From the NCBI RefSeq assembly GCF_027532945.1, contig NZ_JAPZTZ010000022.1, positions 1 to 64,000 of the forward strand: a stretch of DNA of 64,000 nt, in the 5' to 3' direction. This DNA is from Phreatobacter sp. Its GTDB lineage: Bacteria; Pseudomonadota; Alphaproteobacteria; Rhizobiales; Phreatobacteraceae. The notes under the pieces are model-generated. The model saw nothing but the letters and a program-made list of their open reading frames with translations. It made no database searches and was not told where the DNA came from. Shown one piece after another: positions 37,359-46,576 of the stretch. How positions within the stretch are numbered: position 1 is the first letter of the stretch; each line of letters begins with the position of its first letter. A program made the translations under genes and the position numbers.

Positions 37359-37544
37359 TCACACGCTGCGACCCTTGTCGCCGTGCTGGCCCTGCTCGCT
37401 CTTCTGCTGGCCGCCCTGCTGGCCCTTCTGGCCATCCTGCTGCTGCTGCTGGCCGCCATGCTCGGAGCCCTTGCCCTGGTCCTTCTGGTCGCCGGGAGAC
37501 TTCTGGCCGCCCTGGTTCGGATTCGGCTGGTTCTGGTTGGTCAT
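37359..37544 (-). CDS. Small Gln/Gly/Lys-rich hydrophilic protein
   Basis: 61 residues, about 18 Gln and 14 Gly plus many charged residues, with no hydrophobic segment (MTNQNQPNPNQGGQKSPGD... ending HGDKGRSV). AGAGGA precedes the ATG by eight bases. The composition meets the usual description of hydrophilins, disordered proteins linked to water stress; this is inference. The opposite strand has an open frame rich in Leu (CTG-rich), which is the mirror of the CAG codons and not a separate gene. Confidence 0.65.
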   Translation of the reverse strand: MTNQNQPNPNQGGQKSPGDQKDQGKGSEHGGQQQQQDGQKGQQGGQQKSEQGQHGDKGRSV

Positions 37545-37738
37545 TATCGTTTCCTCTTTTGCCCCCAGTCACGGAAGACCAACGTGCGGGGCGGAGGCAT
37601 GTTCCTCCCGAGACCGTGACGCGCGGAGCCATCCGGGGCATCACGGAGGGATCCGGGGATTGCGATCCGGCCCCGCGGCGATCAGGTTGAGCGTCCGCCC
37701 CGATCCGAGGGCGGCAAGGACCCGCCGGAGGACATGAC

Positions 37739-37954
37739 ATGCTGCTACGACGCGCCTTTCTGATGGCCCTGATCGGCCTGCCCGCCGCCACGCTCGCGGC
37801 GCCCTCCGCCGAGGCTTCCTGGGTGTCGCAGGGCGTCAACGCCACCGGGCGCGGACTGCGCCGCGCTGGCCGCAGCATCAATCGCGGCGTGAGGCGGGGT
37901 GAGCGGCGGGTGCGCCGGCAGGTCTTCGGCCGGCCGCGTCGCCGTCGGCGCTGA
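37739..37954 (+). CDS. Small exported Arg-rich protein
   Basis: 71 residues. Signal peptide MLLRRAFLMALIGLPAATLAAPSAEA-S, then about 43 residues in which roughly every second residue is Arg (GRGLRRAGRSINRGVRRGERRVRR...). CCGGAGGA precedes the start. No family recognised. It could be a polyanion-binding periplasmic peptide. It lies between the hydrophilic small gene and the MoxR operon end. Confidence 0.65.
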   Translation: MLLRRAFLMALIGLPAATLAAPSAEASWVSQGVNATGRGLRRAGRSINRGVRRGERRVRRQVFGRPRRRRR

Positions 37955-37971
37955 GGCTCACGCCGCCAACT

Positions 37972-38065
37972 GCCGTCAGCGGCCCTCGCGGGCTCAGACG
38001 GCGGGTCAAGTTCCTCGGTCGATCGGACCGCCGTCAGCGTCCCTCGCGGGCCCAGACGGCGGTCA
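37972..38065. repeat. 36-bp imperfect direct repeat at the 3' end of the VWA-like gene
   Basis: GCCGTCAGCGGCCCTCGCGG... (from 37972) and GCCGTCAGCGTCCCTCGCGG... (from 38030) are nearly the same over about 36 bp. The second copy contains the last codons and stop of the gene at 38034, so the first is a downstream partial duplicate. Confidence 0.75.
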
Positions 38066-40115
38066 TGGCGCCGAGCAGCAGGATGAGGCCGAGCAGGCCG
38101 GCGAAGGTCGGCAGGATGCCAATACCGCGCACGACCGAGGCGTCGCGCTGGCGGATGCCCATCCAGTCCTCGCCGCGCAGCGAATTGGCCGAGCGGGTCG
38201 GGACGATGCGCGGGACGCTGAGCGTGCCCGTTTCCGAGATCCGCCAGATGCCGCCGCCGGTCGCCCGCACCAGCGGCTCGAGCAGGCGCGTCGTTGAGGT
38301 GACGTCGGTGAATTCGCGCGGATTGGGCGGCCCGACATTGATGAGGCGGGTGAGACGGCCCGCCTGGGCGCGCCAGAGCCCGAGTTCGTTGATGTCGACG
38401 AGGCCGCGCCAGAGACCGGGCTCGGCGTCCTGCATCGACACGGTGACGCTGTCGCCGGAGGGGCGGGTGAGGGTCACGGTTTCCGGTCGCTCTGCCATGG
38501 TCTGGAGCTCGACGGCGAGCTGGCGGCCGCGCACGGCAAGGCGAAGGCTCTCCTCCTCCAGCTCCGGCTCCTTCATGAGCCAGTGCGAGAGGCGGCGCAG
38601 CAGTTCGAGATGCGGCCCGCCGCCCTCGAAGCCACGGGCCCAGAGCCAGATATGGTCGGAGAGCAGCAGCGCGACGCGGCCCTCGCCCTGGCGGGTGAGG
38701 AGGAGCACCGGCCGCTGGTCGGGGCCATCCATGACGGTCATGGCGCCTTGCGCCGGCTGGCGGCTCTCGATGAGGCGGAACCAGCGGCTCCATTGCGGAT
38801 TGCCCTCGGCCGCCATGCCGGGCAACGCCCGCGTCACGGGGTGGCGACGGCCGGTGTCGGAGACTCGGGCGTGGAAGGGCCGCTCCATCACGTCGCCGGT
38901 GGGCGCGGCGGGCAGGATCGTCTCCAGTGGCGTGTCGTTGATCGAGGCGGAGGTGGCGTGTTCGGGGCCGGCGGCGATGAGCAGCGCGCCGCCATTGCGG
39001 ACATAGCGGGCGATGTTCTCGAAATAGATCAGCGGCAGCACGCCCTGCTGGGCGTAGCGGTCGAAGATGATGAGGTCGAACTCGCGGATCTTCACCTGGA
39101 AGAGCTCGCGGGTGGGGAAGGCGATCAGCGACAGCTCGTTAATCGGCGTGCCGTCCTGCTTCTCCGGCGGGCGAAGGATGGTGAAGTGGACGAGGTCGAC
39201 ACCGGCATCCGACTTCAGGAGGTTGCGCCAGGTGCGCTCGCCGGCATGGGGCTCACCGGACACGAGCAGGACGCGCAGCTTCTCGCGGATGCCGTCGATG
39301 ACGACGACGGCGCGGTTGTTGATCGGGGTGAGCTCGCCGGGAAGGCCGTCCACCTCGATCTCGATGATGTTGGCGCCCGCATGGGTGATCTGGACCGAGG
39401 TGCTCACCGTCTGGCCGGTGGTGACGGTGCGCCGTTCGATGACCTCGCCGTCGCGGCTGATGGTGACCGTTGCCGGCGCGGCGATGCCGCCGGTGCCATT
39501 GTCCTCGATGCGGAAGCCGATGGTCTGGCTCTGCTGGACGATGCCGAAGCGCGGCGTCTGGGTGAGGACGACGCGGCGGTCCTTGTCGGTGGAGCGGCCG
39601 GTGATGAGGGCGTGGACCGGTGCCGTGAAGCCGATGGCCGCGGCTTGCGCCGGCACGTCGTGGACCTGGCCGTCGGTGACGAGGATGGCGCCGCCGACCC
39701 GCTCGGCCGGCACGTCGGCAAGGCCGGAGCGTAGCGCCTCGAAGAGGTGGGTGCCGTCGGTCTGGCCGTCGGAGGCCCCCGCCTCGATCCAGCGGATCTC
39801 GAAGCCAGGCGAGCGGGCAAGGCTCCGCTCGATGGCGGCCCGCGCCTCGTCGGTGACACGGCGGCGGTCGGCCAGCGACTGGCTGGCCGAGCGGTCGAGG
39901 ACCACGGCGATGACCGACTGCAAGGGGTCGCGGTCTTCCTGGGTGAAGACCGGATTGCCGAGGGCGAGCAGGGCCAGCGCCATGGCGCCGATGCGCCACC
40001 AGGCGCAGCGGCTGCGGGAGAGCAGCAGCAGCGCGGCGAGCGCAACCACAGCCAGCGCGGCAAGGCCGAGCGCCCAGAGCGGGATGACGGGGGACCAGAC
40101 GACGCCGAGGCTCAT
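38034..40115 (-). CDS. Membrane protein with VWA-like and glutamine-amidotransferase-like domains
   Basis: 693 residues. Two N-terminal transmembrane helices (residues 10-60) lead to a von Willebrand-A-like domain with the metal-site motif LDRSASQS and ILVTDGQVHD, an Ig-like region, a GATase1-like fold (LIIFDRYAQQGVLPLIYFENI, then GGALLIAAGPEHA) without an obvious catalytic Cys, and a C-terminal helix (GILPTFAGLLGLILLLGAM). It is the last gene of the MoxR operon and acts at the inner membrane facing the periplasm. The operon is conserved in alphaproteobacteria; its job may be folding or metal insertion in envelope proteins, as for other MoxR systems (inference). Confidence 0.88.
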   Translation of the reverse strand: MSLGVVWSPVIPLWALGLAALAVVALAALLLLSRSRCAWWRIGAMALALLALGNPVFTQEDRDPLQSVIAVVLDRSASQSLADRRRVTDEARAAIERSLARSPGFEIRWIEAGASDGQTDGTHLFEALRSGLADVPAERVGGAILVTDGQVHDVPAQAAAIGFTAPVHALITGRSTDKDRRVVLTQTPRFGIVQQSQTIGFRIEDNGTGGIAAPATVTISRDGEVIERRTVTTGQTVSTSVQITHAGANIIEIEVDGLPGELTPINNRAVVVIDGIREKLRVLLVSGEPHAGERTWRNLLKSDAGVDLVHFTILRPPEKQDGTPINELSLIAFPTRELFQVKIREFDLIIFDRYAQQGVLPLIYFENIARYVRNGGALLIAAGPEHATSASINDTPLETILPAAPTGDVMERPFHARVSDTGRRHPVTRALPGMAAEGNPQWSRWFRLIESRQPAQGAMTVMDGPDQRPVLLLTRQGEGRVALLLSDHIWLWARGFEGGGPHLELLRRLSHWLMKEPELEEESLRLAVRGRQLAVELQTMAERPETVTLTRPSGDSVTVSMQDAEPGLWRGLVDINELGLWRAQAGRLTRLINVGPPNPREFTDVTSTTRLLEPLVRATGGGIWRISETGTLSVPRIVPTRSANSLRGEDWMGIRQRDASVVRGIGILPTFAGLLGLILLLGAMTAVWAREGR

Positions 40116-40117
40116 CG

Positions 40118-42967
40118 TCAGTTCCCCAGCCGCTCGAGCAGGGCCGGCACATGGACCTGGTCGGTCTTGTAGTTGCCGGTCAGCGCATACATCACGATGT
40201 TCACGCCGAAGCGGAAGGCGAGTTCACGCTGGCGCGCCTCGCCCTGCACGGGGAGCAGTGGATTGCCCTGGCGGTCGACGGCCCAGGCCGAGGCGAGGTC
40301 ATTGGCGGTGATGATGATGGGCGAGACGGAATCGGAGGCCCGTGCCGGCCGTGCCGTCTCCTCGTCGGTGGCCGGCGGAATGGCTTCCACCCAGGTGACG
40401 CCGTCGGTGTAGCGGCCGGGGAATTCGCGCAGGATGAAGAAGGCCCGGGCGAGCACGTGGTCGCGCGGCACCGCCTCCAGCTCGGGGATGTCGAGGCCGG
40501 CGAGGATGCGCCGGAGCGTCACCTGCGCCGGGCTCGCCTGGCCGGGGCGGGCGGTGATGGCATCGCGGGTATCGAAGATCACCATGCCGCCCTGTTTCAT
40601 ATAGGCGTCGAGCTTCAGCAGCGCCTGGGGCGAGGGCTCCTCGGCGCCCGCCACCACCGGCCAGTAGAGCACGGGGAAGAAGGCGAGTTCGTCGCGGGCA
40701 ATGTCGACGCCCTGCGGCTGGGACGGCTCCAGCGCCGTGCGGGCGGAGAGGAACCGCGTCAGCCCTTCGAGGCCGGCGCGGGAGACCTCGTCGATCTCGC
40801 GCGAGCCGGTGACGACATAGGCAAGCCGGGTCGACTGCGTGGCGCGGATGGCCGCGTCGTCGGTGGCATTGCCGGTGGAGATGACTGGGCGGTCCTGGTT
40901 GCGCCGGGTCTGCGCGTCGGCATCGTGTCCGCCCATGAGGGTGAGAGCAGCGGCGGCCAATATCAGCGATGCCGCCACGCGGCGGCGCGGGCCGATGAGG
41001 CGCGCGAGGCCTCCGGCGATGAGGAAGACGATCAGGCCGTCGGCGAGGAGGAGGAGGAGGGCGGCCACGAGCAGCGGTGTCCTGAGATCGACCGGTTCCC
41101 CCAGACGGTACCGCTCGATCGTGGCGGAGAGGGGGCCGGCATCGAGGGGCTTCAGCCGTTCATCGGCGGTGAGCACGTTCACCGCAAGCGTTCCTTCGGC
41201 GGGGCCGTAGAAGCCGGGCGGGGCGTCGAAGGTCGCGGCGTCGCGCCAGTCCGAGGGGATCGGCTTGGCGGTGGCCGGCGGGGCGATGAAGGCGCCATAG
41301 CCGTCGAGCACGCGCGTCGGCGCGACGCGCTCGGCGGCGCGGGCCTGGCCGGGCGCGCCTGCAACGCCCTCAGCGCCCGGCTTGCCGGCGGCGGACAGCC
41401 CTGCGATGCGCTTCAGCATGTCGACGAAGGCGCCCGACAGCGGCAGGTCGGACCAGGCGGTATCGGCGGTGATGTGGAAGAGCACGAGCAGGCCCTGGCC
41501 GCGCTTTTCGGCGGTGACCAGCGGCGTGCCGTCGGCGAGCTGGGCCCAGGTCTTGTCGGCCAGCAGCCCGTCCGGCTCGGCGAGGACCTGGCGGCGGACG
41601 CGCACGTCGGCGGGCACAGCAATGTCGGCGAAGGGGCTCTCCCGTCCGAAGGGGGATAGAGCCTGCGGCGTCTCCCAGGAGAGCGCCCCGCCGAGCTGAC
41701 GGCCGCCACGGCGCAGGCGCACCGGCACGAGGTCGTCGCCCTGCGCGCCGGCGAGGCGGGTGCCGGCGAAGCGCAGCAGGATGCCGCCGCCATCGATGAA
41801 GCGGTTGAGCGCCTGCCGCGCGGCGGGGGTGACGGTGCCGACATCGGTCAGCACGATCATCGGCACGCGGCTCTCGATGAAGCGCAGGATGGCGTCGGAG
41901 GGCGAGGCGCCTTCGACCGTGCGGATATCGGCGAAGGGCTCCAGCGCCCGGCCGAGATAGTAGGTCGGTGACAGCAGCGGCTGGGCGACGTCGGTGCTGG
42001 CGCCAGAGACGACCCCGACCGTGCGCCGGGCCCAGCGGGAATCGATGAGCTGGACGGCACCGGCCGAGCGCTCGCCGGCAATGTCGAGGCGGGTGATCTC
42101 GTTGCGGATCTCGACGGGCAGGTCGAAGCGCACGTCAGCCTCGGTCTTGCCGGCCTCGAAGGCGAAGGCCGATTCGCCCAGCGGCAGGCCGCGGCCGTCG
42201 AGGGCGCGCACGCGGCCGACCTGGGCCGGGCCTCCCTGCGGCCGCAGCACCTTGGCGGTGAAGCCGCCCGCGGTGTTGGTGGCGGCGGCGAGGGCGAGAG
42301 GCTGGGCAAGGCCGGTGTCGAAGACGGTGACGCGGCGGCCGGTGACGAGTGGCGCCAGCTGGTCGATGAAGGCCTTGGTGCGGCCGGTATCGGTGCCATC
42401 GGCGAGCCAGACGACCTCGGCCTCCGGCTGGGCGGCGAGGAACTTGGTCAGCGCTGGAAGGAGCGCGGCGCGGTCGGGCGTGTGCGGCAGCGGGTCGATG
42501 GAGCGCAGCCGCTCGCGCACCGTTCCCGGCGTTTCCAGTGCGATGTCCACCACCGGGCGCGACGTTGGCACGAAGGCGACGGCGCGGCCGGCGCTCTCGG
42601 CGGAGGCAATGATCTCTGACGCGACGCGCTGTCGCTGGTCGAAGGTGGCGGCGGAGGGCCAGCCATCGTCGAGCAGCAGCAGCACGGGGCCGCGCGCACC
42701 GCCGGTGGCCGCCGGCGGGTTCCACATCGGCCCGGCCATGGCGAGGATGATGAGGGCGGCGAGGAGCAGGCGCAGCGCGGTCAGCCACCACGGGCTATGC
42801 GAGGGCGTCTCCTCCTTCGGCGCGATGTCCATGAGGATGCGCGTCGGGGGAAAGCGAACCCGGCGCGGCCGCGGCGGCACGAGGCGCAGGAGCCACCACA
42901 GCGCCGGCAGCGCGGCGAGGGCGAAGAGAACCAGCGGCGAGGCGAAGGCGAGGGGCAGGCCGAGCAT
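40118..42967 (-). CDS. DUF4159 protein with BatA-like N-terminus
   Basis: 949 residues. The N-terminus (MLGLPLAFASPLVLFALAALPALWWLLRLVPP) is the BatA/aerotolerance regulator membrane domain with two helices. A VWA-like segment follows (VLLLLDDGWPSAAT), then a long periplasmic part, further helices near residues 640-690 (LLVAALLLLLADGLIVFLIAGGL), and a C-terminal DUF4159 domain (ELAFFPVLYWPVV, GGMVIFDTRDA). It overlaps the DUF58 gene by one base and ends two bases before the next gene, so the operon is tightly coupled. Function unknown; partners are MoxR and DUF58 proteins. Confidence 0.9.
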   Translation of the reverse strand: MLGLPLAFASPLVLFALAALPALWWLLRLVPPRPRRVRFPPTRILMDIAPKEETPSHSPWWLTALRLLLAALIILAMAGPMWNPPAATGGARGPVLLLLDDGWPSAATFDQRQRVASEIIASAESAGRAVAFVPTSRPVVDIALETPGTVRERLRSIDPLPHTPDRAALLPALTKFLAAQPEAEVVWLADGTDTGRTKAFIDQLAPLVTGRRVTVFDTGLAQPLALAAATNTAGGFTAKVLRPQGGPAQVGRVRALDGRGLPLGESAFAFEAGKTEADVRFDLPVEIRNEITRLDIAGERSAGAVQLIDSRWARRTVGVVSGASTDVAQPLLSPTYYLGRALEPFADIRTVEGASPSDAILRFIESRVPMIVLTDVGTVTPAARQALNRFIDGGGILLRFAGTRLAGAQGDDLVPVRLRRGGRQLGGALSWETPQALSPFGRESPFADIAVPADVRVRRQVLAEPDGLLADKTWAQLADGTPLVTAEKRGQGLLVLFHITADTAWSDLPLSGAFVDMLKRIAGLSAAGKPGAEGVAGAPGQARAAERVAPTRVLDGYGAFIAPPATAKPIPSDWRDAATFDAPPGFYGPAEGTLAVNVLTADERLKPLDAGPLSATIERYRLGEPVDLRTPLLVAALLLLLADGLIVFLIAGGLARLIGPRRRVAASLILAAAALTLMGGHDADAQTRRNQDRPVISTGNATDDAAIRATQSTRLAYVVTGSREIDEVSRAGLEGLTRFLSARTALEPSQPQGVDIARDELAFFPVLYWPVVAGAEEPSPQALLKLDAYMKQGGMVIFDTRDAITARPGQASPAQVTLRRILAGLDIPELEAVPRDHVLARAFFILREFPGRYTDGVTWVEAIPPATDEETARPARASDSVSPIIITANDLASAWAVDRQGNPLLPVQGEARQRELAFRFGVNIVMYALTGNYKTDQVHVPALLERLGN

Positions 42968-43908
42968 CAGGCGCCTCCCGCCGCGGGGCCGAGATCGCGG
43001 GAGCCGGGACCCATGCGCTGGTGCAGGGCAAGGATGGCGGTGGCCGGCGGCTGGTCGGTGCGGTGGACGGCAAAGCTCCAGCCGCGCGTGTCGCAGTCAC
43101 GGCGCAGCGCGGCGCGATGGGCGGCGAGGCGGGCGATATAGTCGTCGCGCCAGGTCTCGGCCCGGCCGGCGGTGATCGTCAGCTTGTCCTCGAGCTCCTC
43201 GAACTCGACCCGGCCCTTGTAGGGGAAGGTCTCCTCGATGGGATCGTTGATCTGCAGGACATGGCCGCGCGAGCCGGTGGCGGCGAGGCCGCGGATCTCC
43301 TCGCCGAAGGTTTCGGCCGGCACGAGGCAGTCCGAGAGAATGACGACCTCCGACAGGCGCGAGACGGGCGCGCGGGGCGGCAGGTTGGCCGTCGCGAGAT
43401 CGGGGAGCGCCAGCAGCGCATCCGCCATGCGGTCGATGATGGCGCGGCTGGCCGTCGGGCGCATGATGCCGGGAATGCCGACGCGCTCACCGCCGCGCAC
43501 CATGATCTCGGCGAGGGCGAAGGCGATGACGAGGCAGCGGTCGCGCTTGGTTTCCCAGGCGAGCGGCGAGACGAACTGCATGGAGGCCGAGCAGTCCGGC
43601 CAGATCCAGACCGTGTGGGCCGCCTCCCATTCGCGCTCGCGGACATACAGATTGCGGTCGCGGCCCGAGCGCCGCCAGTCGATGCGGGCGGCGGGCTCGC
43701 CGTTCATGAAGCGGCGGAACTGCCAGAAATTCTCACCCGTTCCGGCGCGCCGGCGGCCGTGCAGGCCATGCACCACCGTTGCTGCCACGCGCCGCGCCTC
43801 CAGCACCAGCCGGGGCAGGGCGGCGGCGAGCATCTCGCCGTCGCGCATCAGGCGGCTGGCATGGTCCTCGCGGCTCTCGGCGTTGGCGAGGTCGAACATC
43901 GGCGTCAA
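42967..43908 (-). CDS. DUF58 domain protein
   Basis: 313 residues, with the DUF58 core motif GTGENFWQFRRFMNGEPAARIDWRRSGR followed by a VWA-like metal-site motif PDCSAS and LSEVVILSDCLV. DUF58 proteins almost always pair with a MoxR ATPase; the pair is thought to remodel partner proteins. No transmembrane helix is evident here, so it is probably cytoplasmic. It overlaps moxR by ATGA (43905-43908). Confidence 0.93.
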   Translation of the reverse strand: MTPMFDLANAESREDHASRLMRDGEMLAAALPRLVLEARRVAATVVHGLHGRRRAGTGENFWQFRRFMNGEPAARIDWRRSGRDRNLYVREREWEAAHTVWIWPDCSASMQFVSPLAWETKRDRCLVIAFALAEIMVRGGERVGIPGIMRPTASRAIIDRMADALLALPDLATANLPPRAPVSRLSEVVILSDCLVPAETFGEEIRGLAATGSRGHVLQINDPIEETFPYKGRVEFEELEDKLTITAGRAETWRDDYIARLAAHRAALRRDCDTRGWSFAVHRTDQPPATAILALHQRMGPGSRDLGPAAGGA

Positions 43909-44906
43909 CCGATCGGCTTGACCAGAGCGGCGATGGCTTTCTCGACCGTCAGGCCGTCGGCCCGGGCGGAGAAGGACAGGGCCATGCGGTGCTTCAGCAC
44001 GGGTTCGGCCAGCGCCACGACATCGTCGACCGAGGGCGCAAGGCGTCCATCGAGCAGGGCGCGGGCGCGCACGGCCAGCATGAGCGCCTGCGAGGCACGG
44101 GGGCCCGGACCCCAGGCGATGGCCTGCGCGAGCTCGCCCTTCGCGGCGCCGGGACGGGCGGAGCGGACGAGCTGGAGGATCGCCTCCACCACGGATTCGC
44201 CCACCGGCAGGCGGCGGACGAGCCGCTGCGCTGCCATCAGGTCGTCGCCAGTGAGGGCGGCCTTGGCACGGGTCTCGTCGGCGCCGGTCGTGTCGAACAG
44301 GATCTTCCGCTCAGCCTCGAGGTCGGGATAGTCGACGTCGATCTGCATGAGGAAGCGGTCGAGCTGCGCCTCGGGCAGGGGATAGGTGCCCTCCTGCTCG
44401 AGCGGGTTCTGGGTTGCGAGCACGTGGAACGGGCGCGGCAGCTCGTAGCTCTCGCCGGCGACCGTCACGTGGTGCTCCTGCATGGACTGGAGCAGCGCCG
44501 ACTGGGTGCGCGGCGAGGCGCGGTTGATCTCATCCGCCATCAGGAGTTGGGCGAAGACCGGGCCCTTGATGAAGCGGAAGGCGCGGCGGCCGCCGGCCTC
44601 CTCCTCCAGAACCTCGGAGCCGAGAATGTCGGAGGGCATGAGGTCGGGCGTGAACTGGATGCGCCGCGCGTCGAGGCCGAGCACCGTGCCCATGGTCTCC
44701 ACGAGCTTGGTCTTGGCGAGGCCGGGAAGGCCGACGAGCAGCGCATGGCCGCCCGACAGGACGGTGATCAGGGCCCGGTCGACCACGGCCTGCTGGCCGA
44801 AGATCACGGTGGAGATATTGGCGCGCGCGGTGCGGATCTGGGCGGCCGTCGCTTCGGCGGCGCGGACGATGGCGTCTTCCATCCGTTCGGCGGTCTCGGC
44901 GGTCAT
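43905..44906 (-). CDS. moxR: MoxR family AAA+ ATPase
   Basis: 333 residues. AAA+ core with Walker [13 protein letters not shown], Walker [16 protein letters not shown], sensor [24 protein letters not shown] and the C-terminal lid. MoxR ATPases act as chaperones for metal insertion or assembly of complexes together with VWA proteins. It is the first gene of a four-gene operon (moxR, DUF58, DUF4159, VWA/GATase-like). GGGAGCAACC precedes the start. Divergent from the DUF1285 operon across 151 nt. Confidence 0.95.
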   Translation of the reverse strand: MTAETAERMEDAIVRAAEATAAQIRTARANISTVIFGQQAVVDRALITVLSGGHALLVGLPGLAKTKLVETMGTVLGLDARRIQFTPDLMPSDILGSEVLEEEAGGRRAFRFIKGPVFAQLLMADEINRASPRTQSALLQSMQEHHVTVAGESYELPRPFHVLATQNPLEQEGTYPLPEAQLDRFLMQIDVDYPDLEAERKILFDTTGADETRAKAALTGDDLMAAQRLVRRLPVGESVVEAILQLVRSARPGAAKGELAQAIAWGPGPRASQALMLAVRARALLDGRLAPSVDDVVALAEPVLKHRMALSFSARADGLTVEKAIAALVKPIG

Positions 44907-45057
44907 GGTTGCTCCCTCGAGGCTGCGTCGCTGTGCATTGCATCATGGCCCATGCGTTGCGACGGGGATAGTCGAGTCTTAGGTTCGTCACAGGCATCGT
45001 CCACCGGAACCGGTCCGGAAGACAGGGCCCATCACCCAATCGTGAGGTGGCGAAGTG

Positions 45058-45645
45058 ATGACGCAGGGGGGACCGCAGCAAGGTCTCGACGGGATCGCGG
45101 CGGCTTTGAAGAAGGCCGGCGGCGGGGCGCCGGTTCATCTGTGGAACCCGCCCTATTGCGGGGATCTCGACATTCGCATCGCTGCCGACGGCACCTGGTT
45201 CTACATGAAGACGCCCATCGGCCGGATGCCGCTGGTGAAGCTGTTCTCCTCCGTGCTGAAGCGCGAGGAGGGGCGCTATTTCCTCGTCACGCCCGTGGAA
45301 AAGATCGGCATCGTCGTGGACGATGCGCCTTTCGCGGCGGTGGAAATGCGGGTGAATGGCGAGGGGCGTGACCGCCGCATCGCCTTCCGAACCCAGGTCG
45401 AGGACTGGATCGAGGTCGGGGAGGACCATCCCCTGCGTTTCGAGAAGGAGGAGGGCACGGACGGCGTGAAACCCTATGTGCTGGTGCGCCGCGACCTTTG
45501 GGCGCGGGTTTCGCGGTCCCTCTTTCACGATCTCGCGAGCGTCGGGGAGATCGAACGCCATGATGACCGCGACTGGTTCGGGCTCTATGTGGCGGGAACG
45601 TTCTATCCGATGGTGGATGCCGTCGAGATCGAGGGCCTGACGTGA
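45058..45645 (+). CDS. DUF1285 family protein
   Basis: 195 residues. The start GLDGIAAALKKAGGGAPVHLWNPPYCGDLDIRIAADGTWFYMKTPI and the middle LFSSVLKREEGRYFLVTPVEKIGI match DUF1285, an all-beta family with an MPN-like two-domain structure and unknown function. A GTG at 45055 directly precedes the ATG. Its last codons overlap the next gene (45642-45645), so it is the first gene of a four-gene coupled operon. Confidence 0.92.
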   Translation: MTQGGPQQGLDGIAAALKKAGGGAPVHLWNPPYCGDLDIRIAADGTWFYMKTPIGRMPLVKLFSSVLKREEGRYFLVTPVEKIGIVVDDAPFAAVEMRVNGEGRDRRIAFRTQVEDWIEVGEDHPLRFEKEEGTDGVKPYVLVRRDLWARVSRSLFHDLASVGEIERHDDRDWFGLYVAGTFYPMVDAVEIEGLT

Positions 45646-46298
45646 TCGATTCGCCTGACGCATTCCGCCTCGCGGTCACCCGCCGGCTCAACCTCGACCT
45701 GCCGCAGGTGCAGCAGGACCTGTTCGGCAATGGCGCGACCAGCCCGCTCGACGAGGGCGACCATACGGTCAACGAGGGCCGTCCGCCCCGGCCTGCCGCC
45801 GTGCTGGTCCCGGTGGTGGCGCGGGACGAGCCGACCATGCTGCTGACGCAGCGCTCCAGCGACATGCCCGACCATTCCGGTCAGATCGCCTTTCCCGGCG
45901 GCAAGATCGAGACGGAGGATGCGACGCCGCTGCACGCCGCGCTGCGCGAGGCGGAGGAGGAGATCGGCCTTGCCCGGGCCCATGTACAGCCGCTCGGCTA
46001 CCTCCTGCCCTTCCTGTCGCGCACCGGCTTCTTCATCACGCCGGTGGTGGCGCTGGTGCATCCGCCCTTCGAACTGGCGCTCAATCCGCGCGAGGTGACC
46101 GACGCCTTCGAGGTGCCGCTCTCGTTCCTCATGGATCCGGCGAACCACCAGAGGCAGCACCGCGAGTTCAACGGCCAGAGGCGGCATTTCTACGCCATGC
46201 CCTTCGGCGAAAGGTATATCTGGGGCATCACCGCCGGGATCATCCGCAATCTTTGGGAGCGGCTCGATGAGGCGGCGCCTGTGGGGGCTCCCGCATGA
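45642..46298 (+). CDS. CoA pyrophosphatase (Nudix, NudL family)
   Basis: 218 residues. The family motif LLTQRSSDMPDHSGQIAFPGG runs into the Nudix box (GGKIETEDATPLHAALREAEEEIG), a combination specific to CoA pyrophosphatases, which cleave CoA to 3',5'-ADP and 4'-phosphopantetheine. Glutamates of the REAEEEIG stretch bind the metal. The ATG overlaps the DUF1285 stop, and its end overlaps the DUF6111 start by four bases. Confidence 0.93.
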   Translation: MIDSPDAFRLAVTRRLNLDLPQVQQDLFGNGATSPLDEGDHTVNEGRPPRPAAVLVPVVARDEPTMLLTQRSSDMPDHSGQIAFPGGKIETEDATPLHAALREAEEEIGLARAHVQPLGYLLPFLSRTGFFITPVVALVHPPFELALNPREVTDAFEVPLSFLMDPANHQRQHREFNGQRRHFYAMPFGERYIWGITAGIIRNLWERLDEAAPVGAPA

Positions 46299-46576
46299 GG
46301 ATCGCAATCAACCTCGTCCTCTTCATCCTGCCTTTCGTGCTGTATTTCTTCTGGCTGCACCTGAAGGAGCGCAACCCGTTCCTGAAGGAGCACTGGGATC
46401 GCCAGCCGGTGGTCTGGCTCGGCCTGTTCGGCCTCGTGCTCGGCGGCGGCTATTTCCTCTACCACCTGTCCTACCAAGTGCGGGATCCGAACGTCGTCTA
46501 TCGCCCGGCGCGGGTCGAGAATGGTGTGTTTCTCCCCGCGGAGATGCAGCCACGCCGGCCGGAGCCGCCGCGATGA
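46295..46576 (+). CDS. DUF6111 family small membrane protein
   Basis: 93 residues with two helices (INLVLFILPFVLYFFWL and VVWLGLFGLVLGGGYFLYHL) and a polar C-terminus (VYRPARVENGVFLPAEMQ). This matches DUF6111, which is found between CoA pyrophosphatase and CCA-transferase genes in many Hyphomicrobiales. Function unknown. It overlaps both neighbours by ATGA-type junctions, so all four genes are likely one transcript. Confidence 0.9.
   Translation: MRIAINLVLFILPFVLYFFWLHLKERNPFLKEHWDRQPVVWLGLFGLVLGGGYFLYHLSYQVRDPNVVYRPARVENGVFLPAEMQPRRPEPPR

Noticed and set aside
37278-37619. Plus-strand Leu-rich open frame
   Set aside because: It is the reverse complement of CAG/CTG codons in the Gln-rich minus-strand gene, which has the ribosome site.
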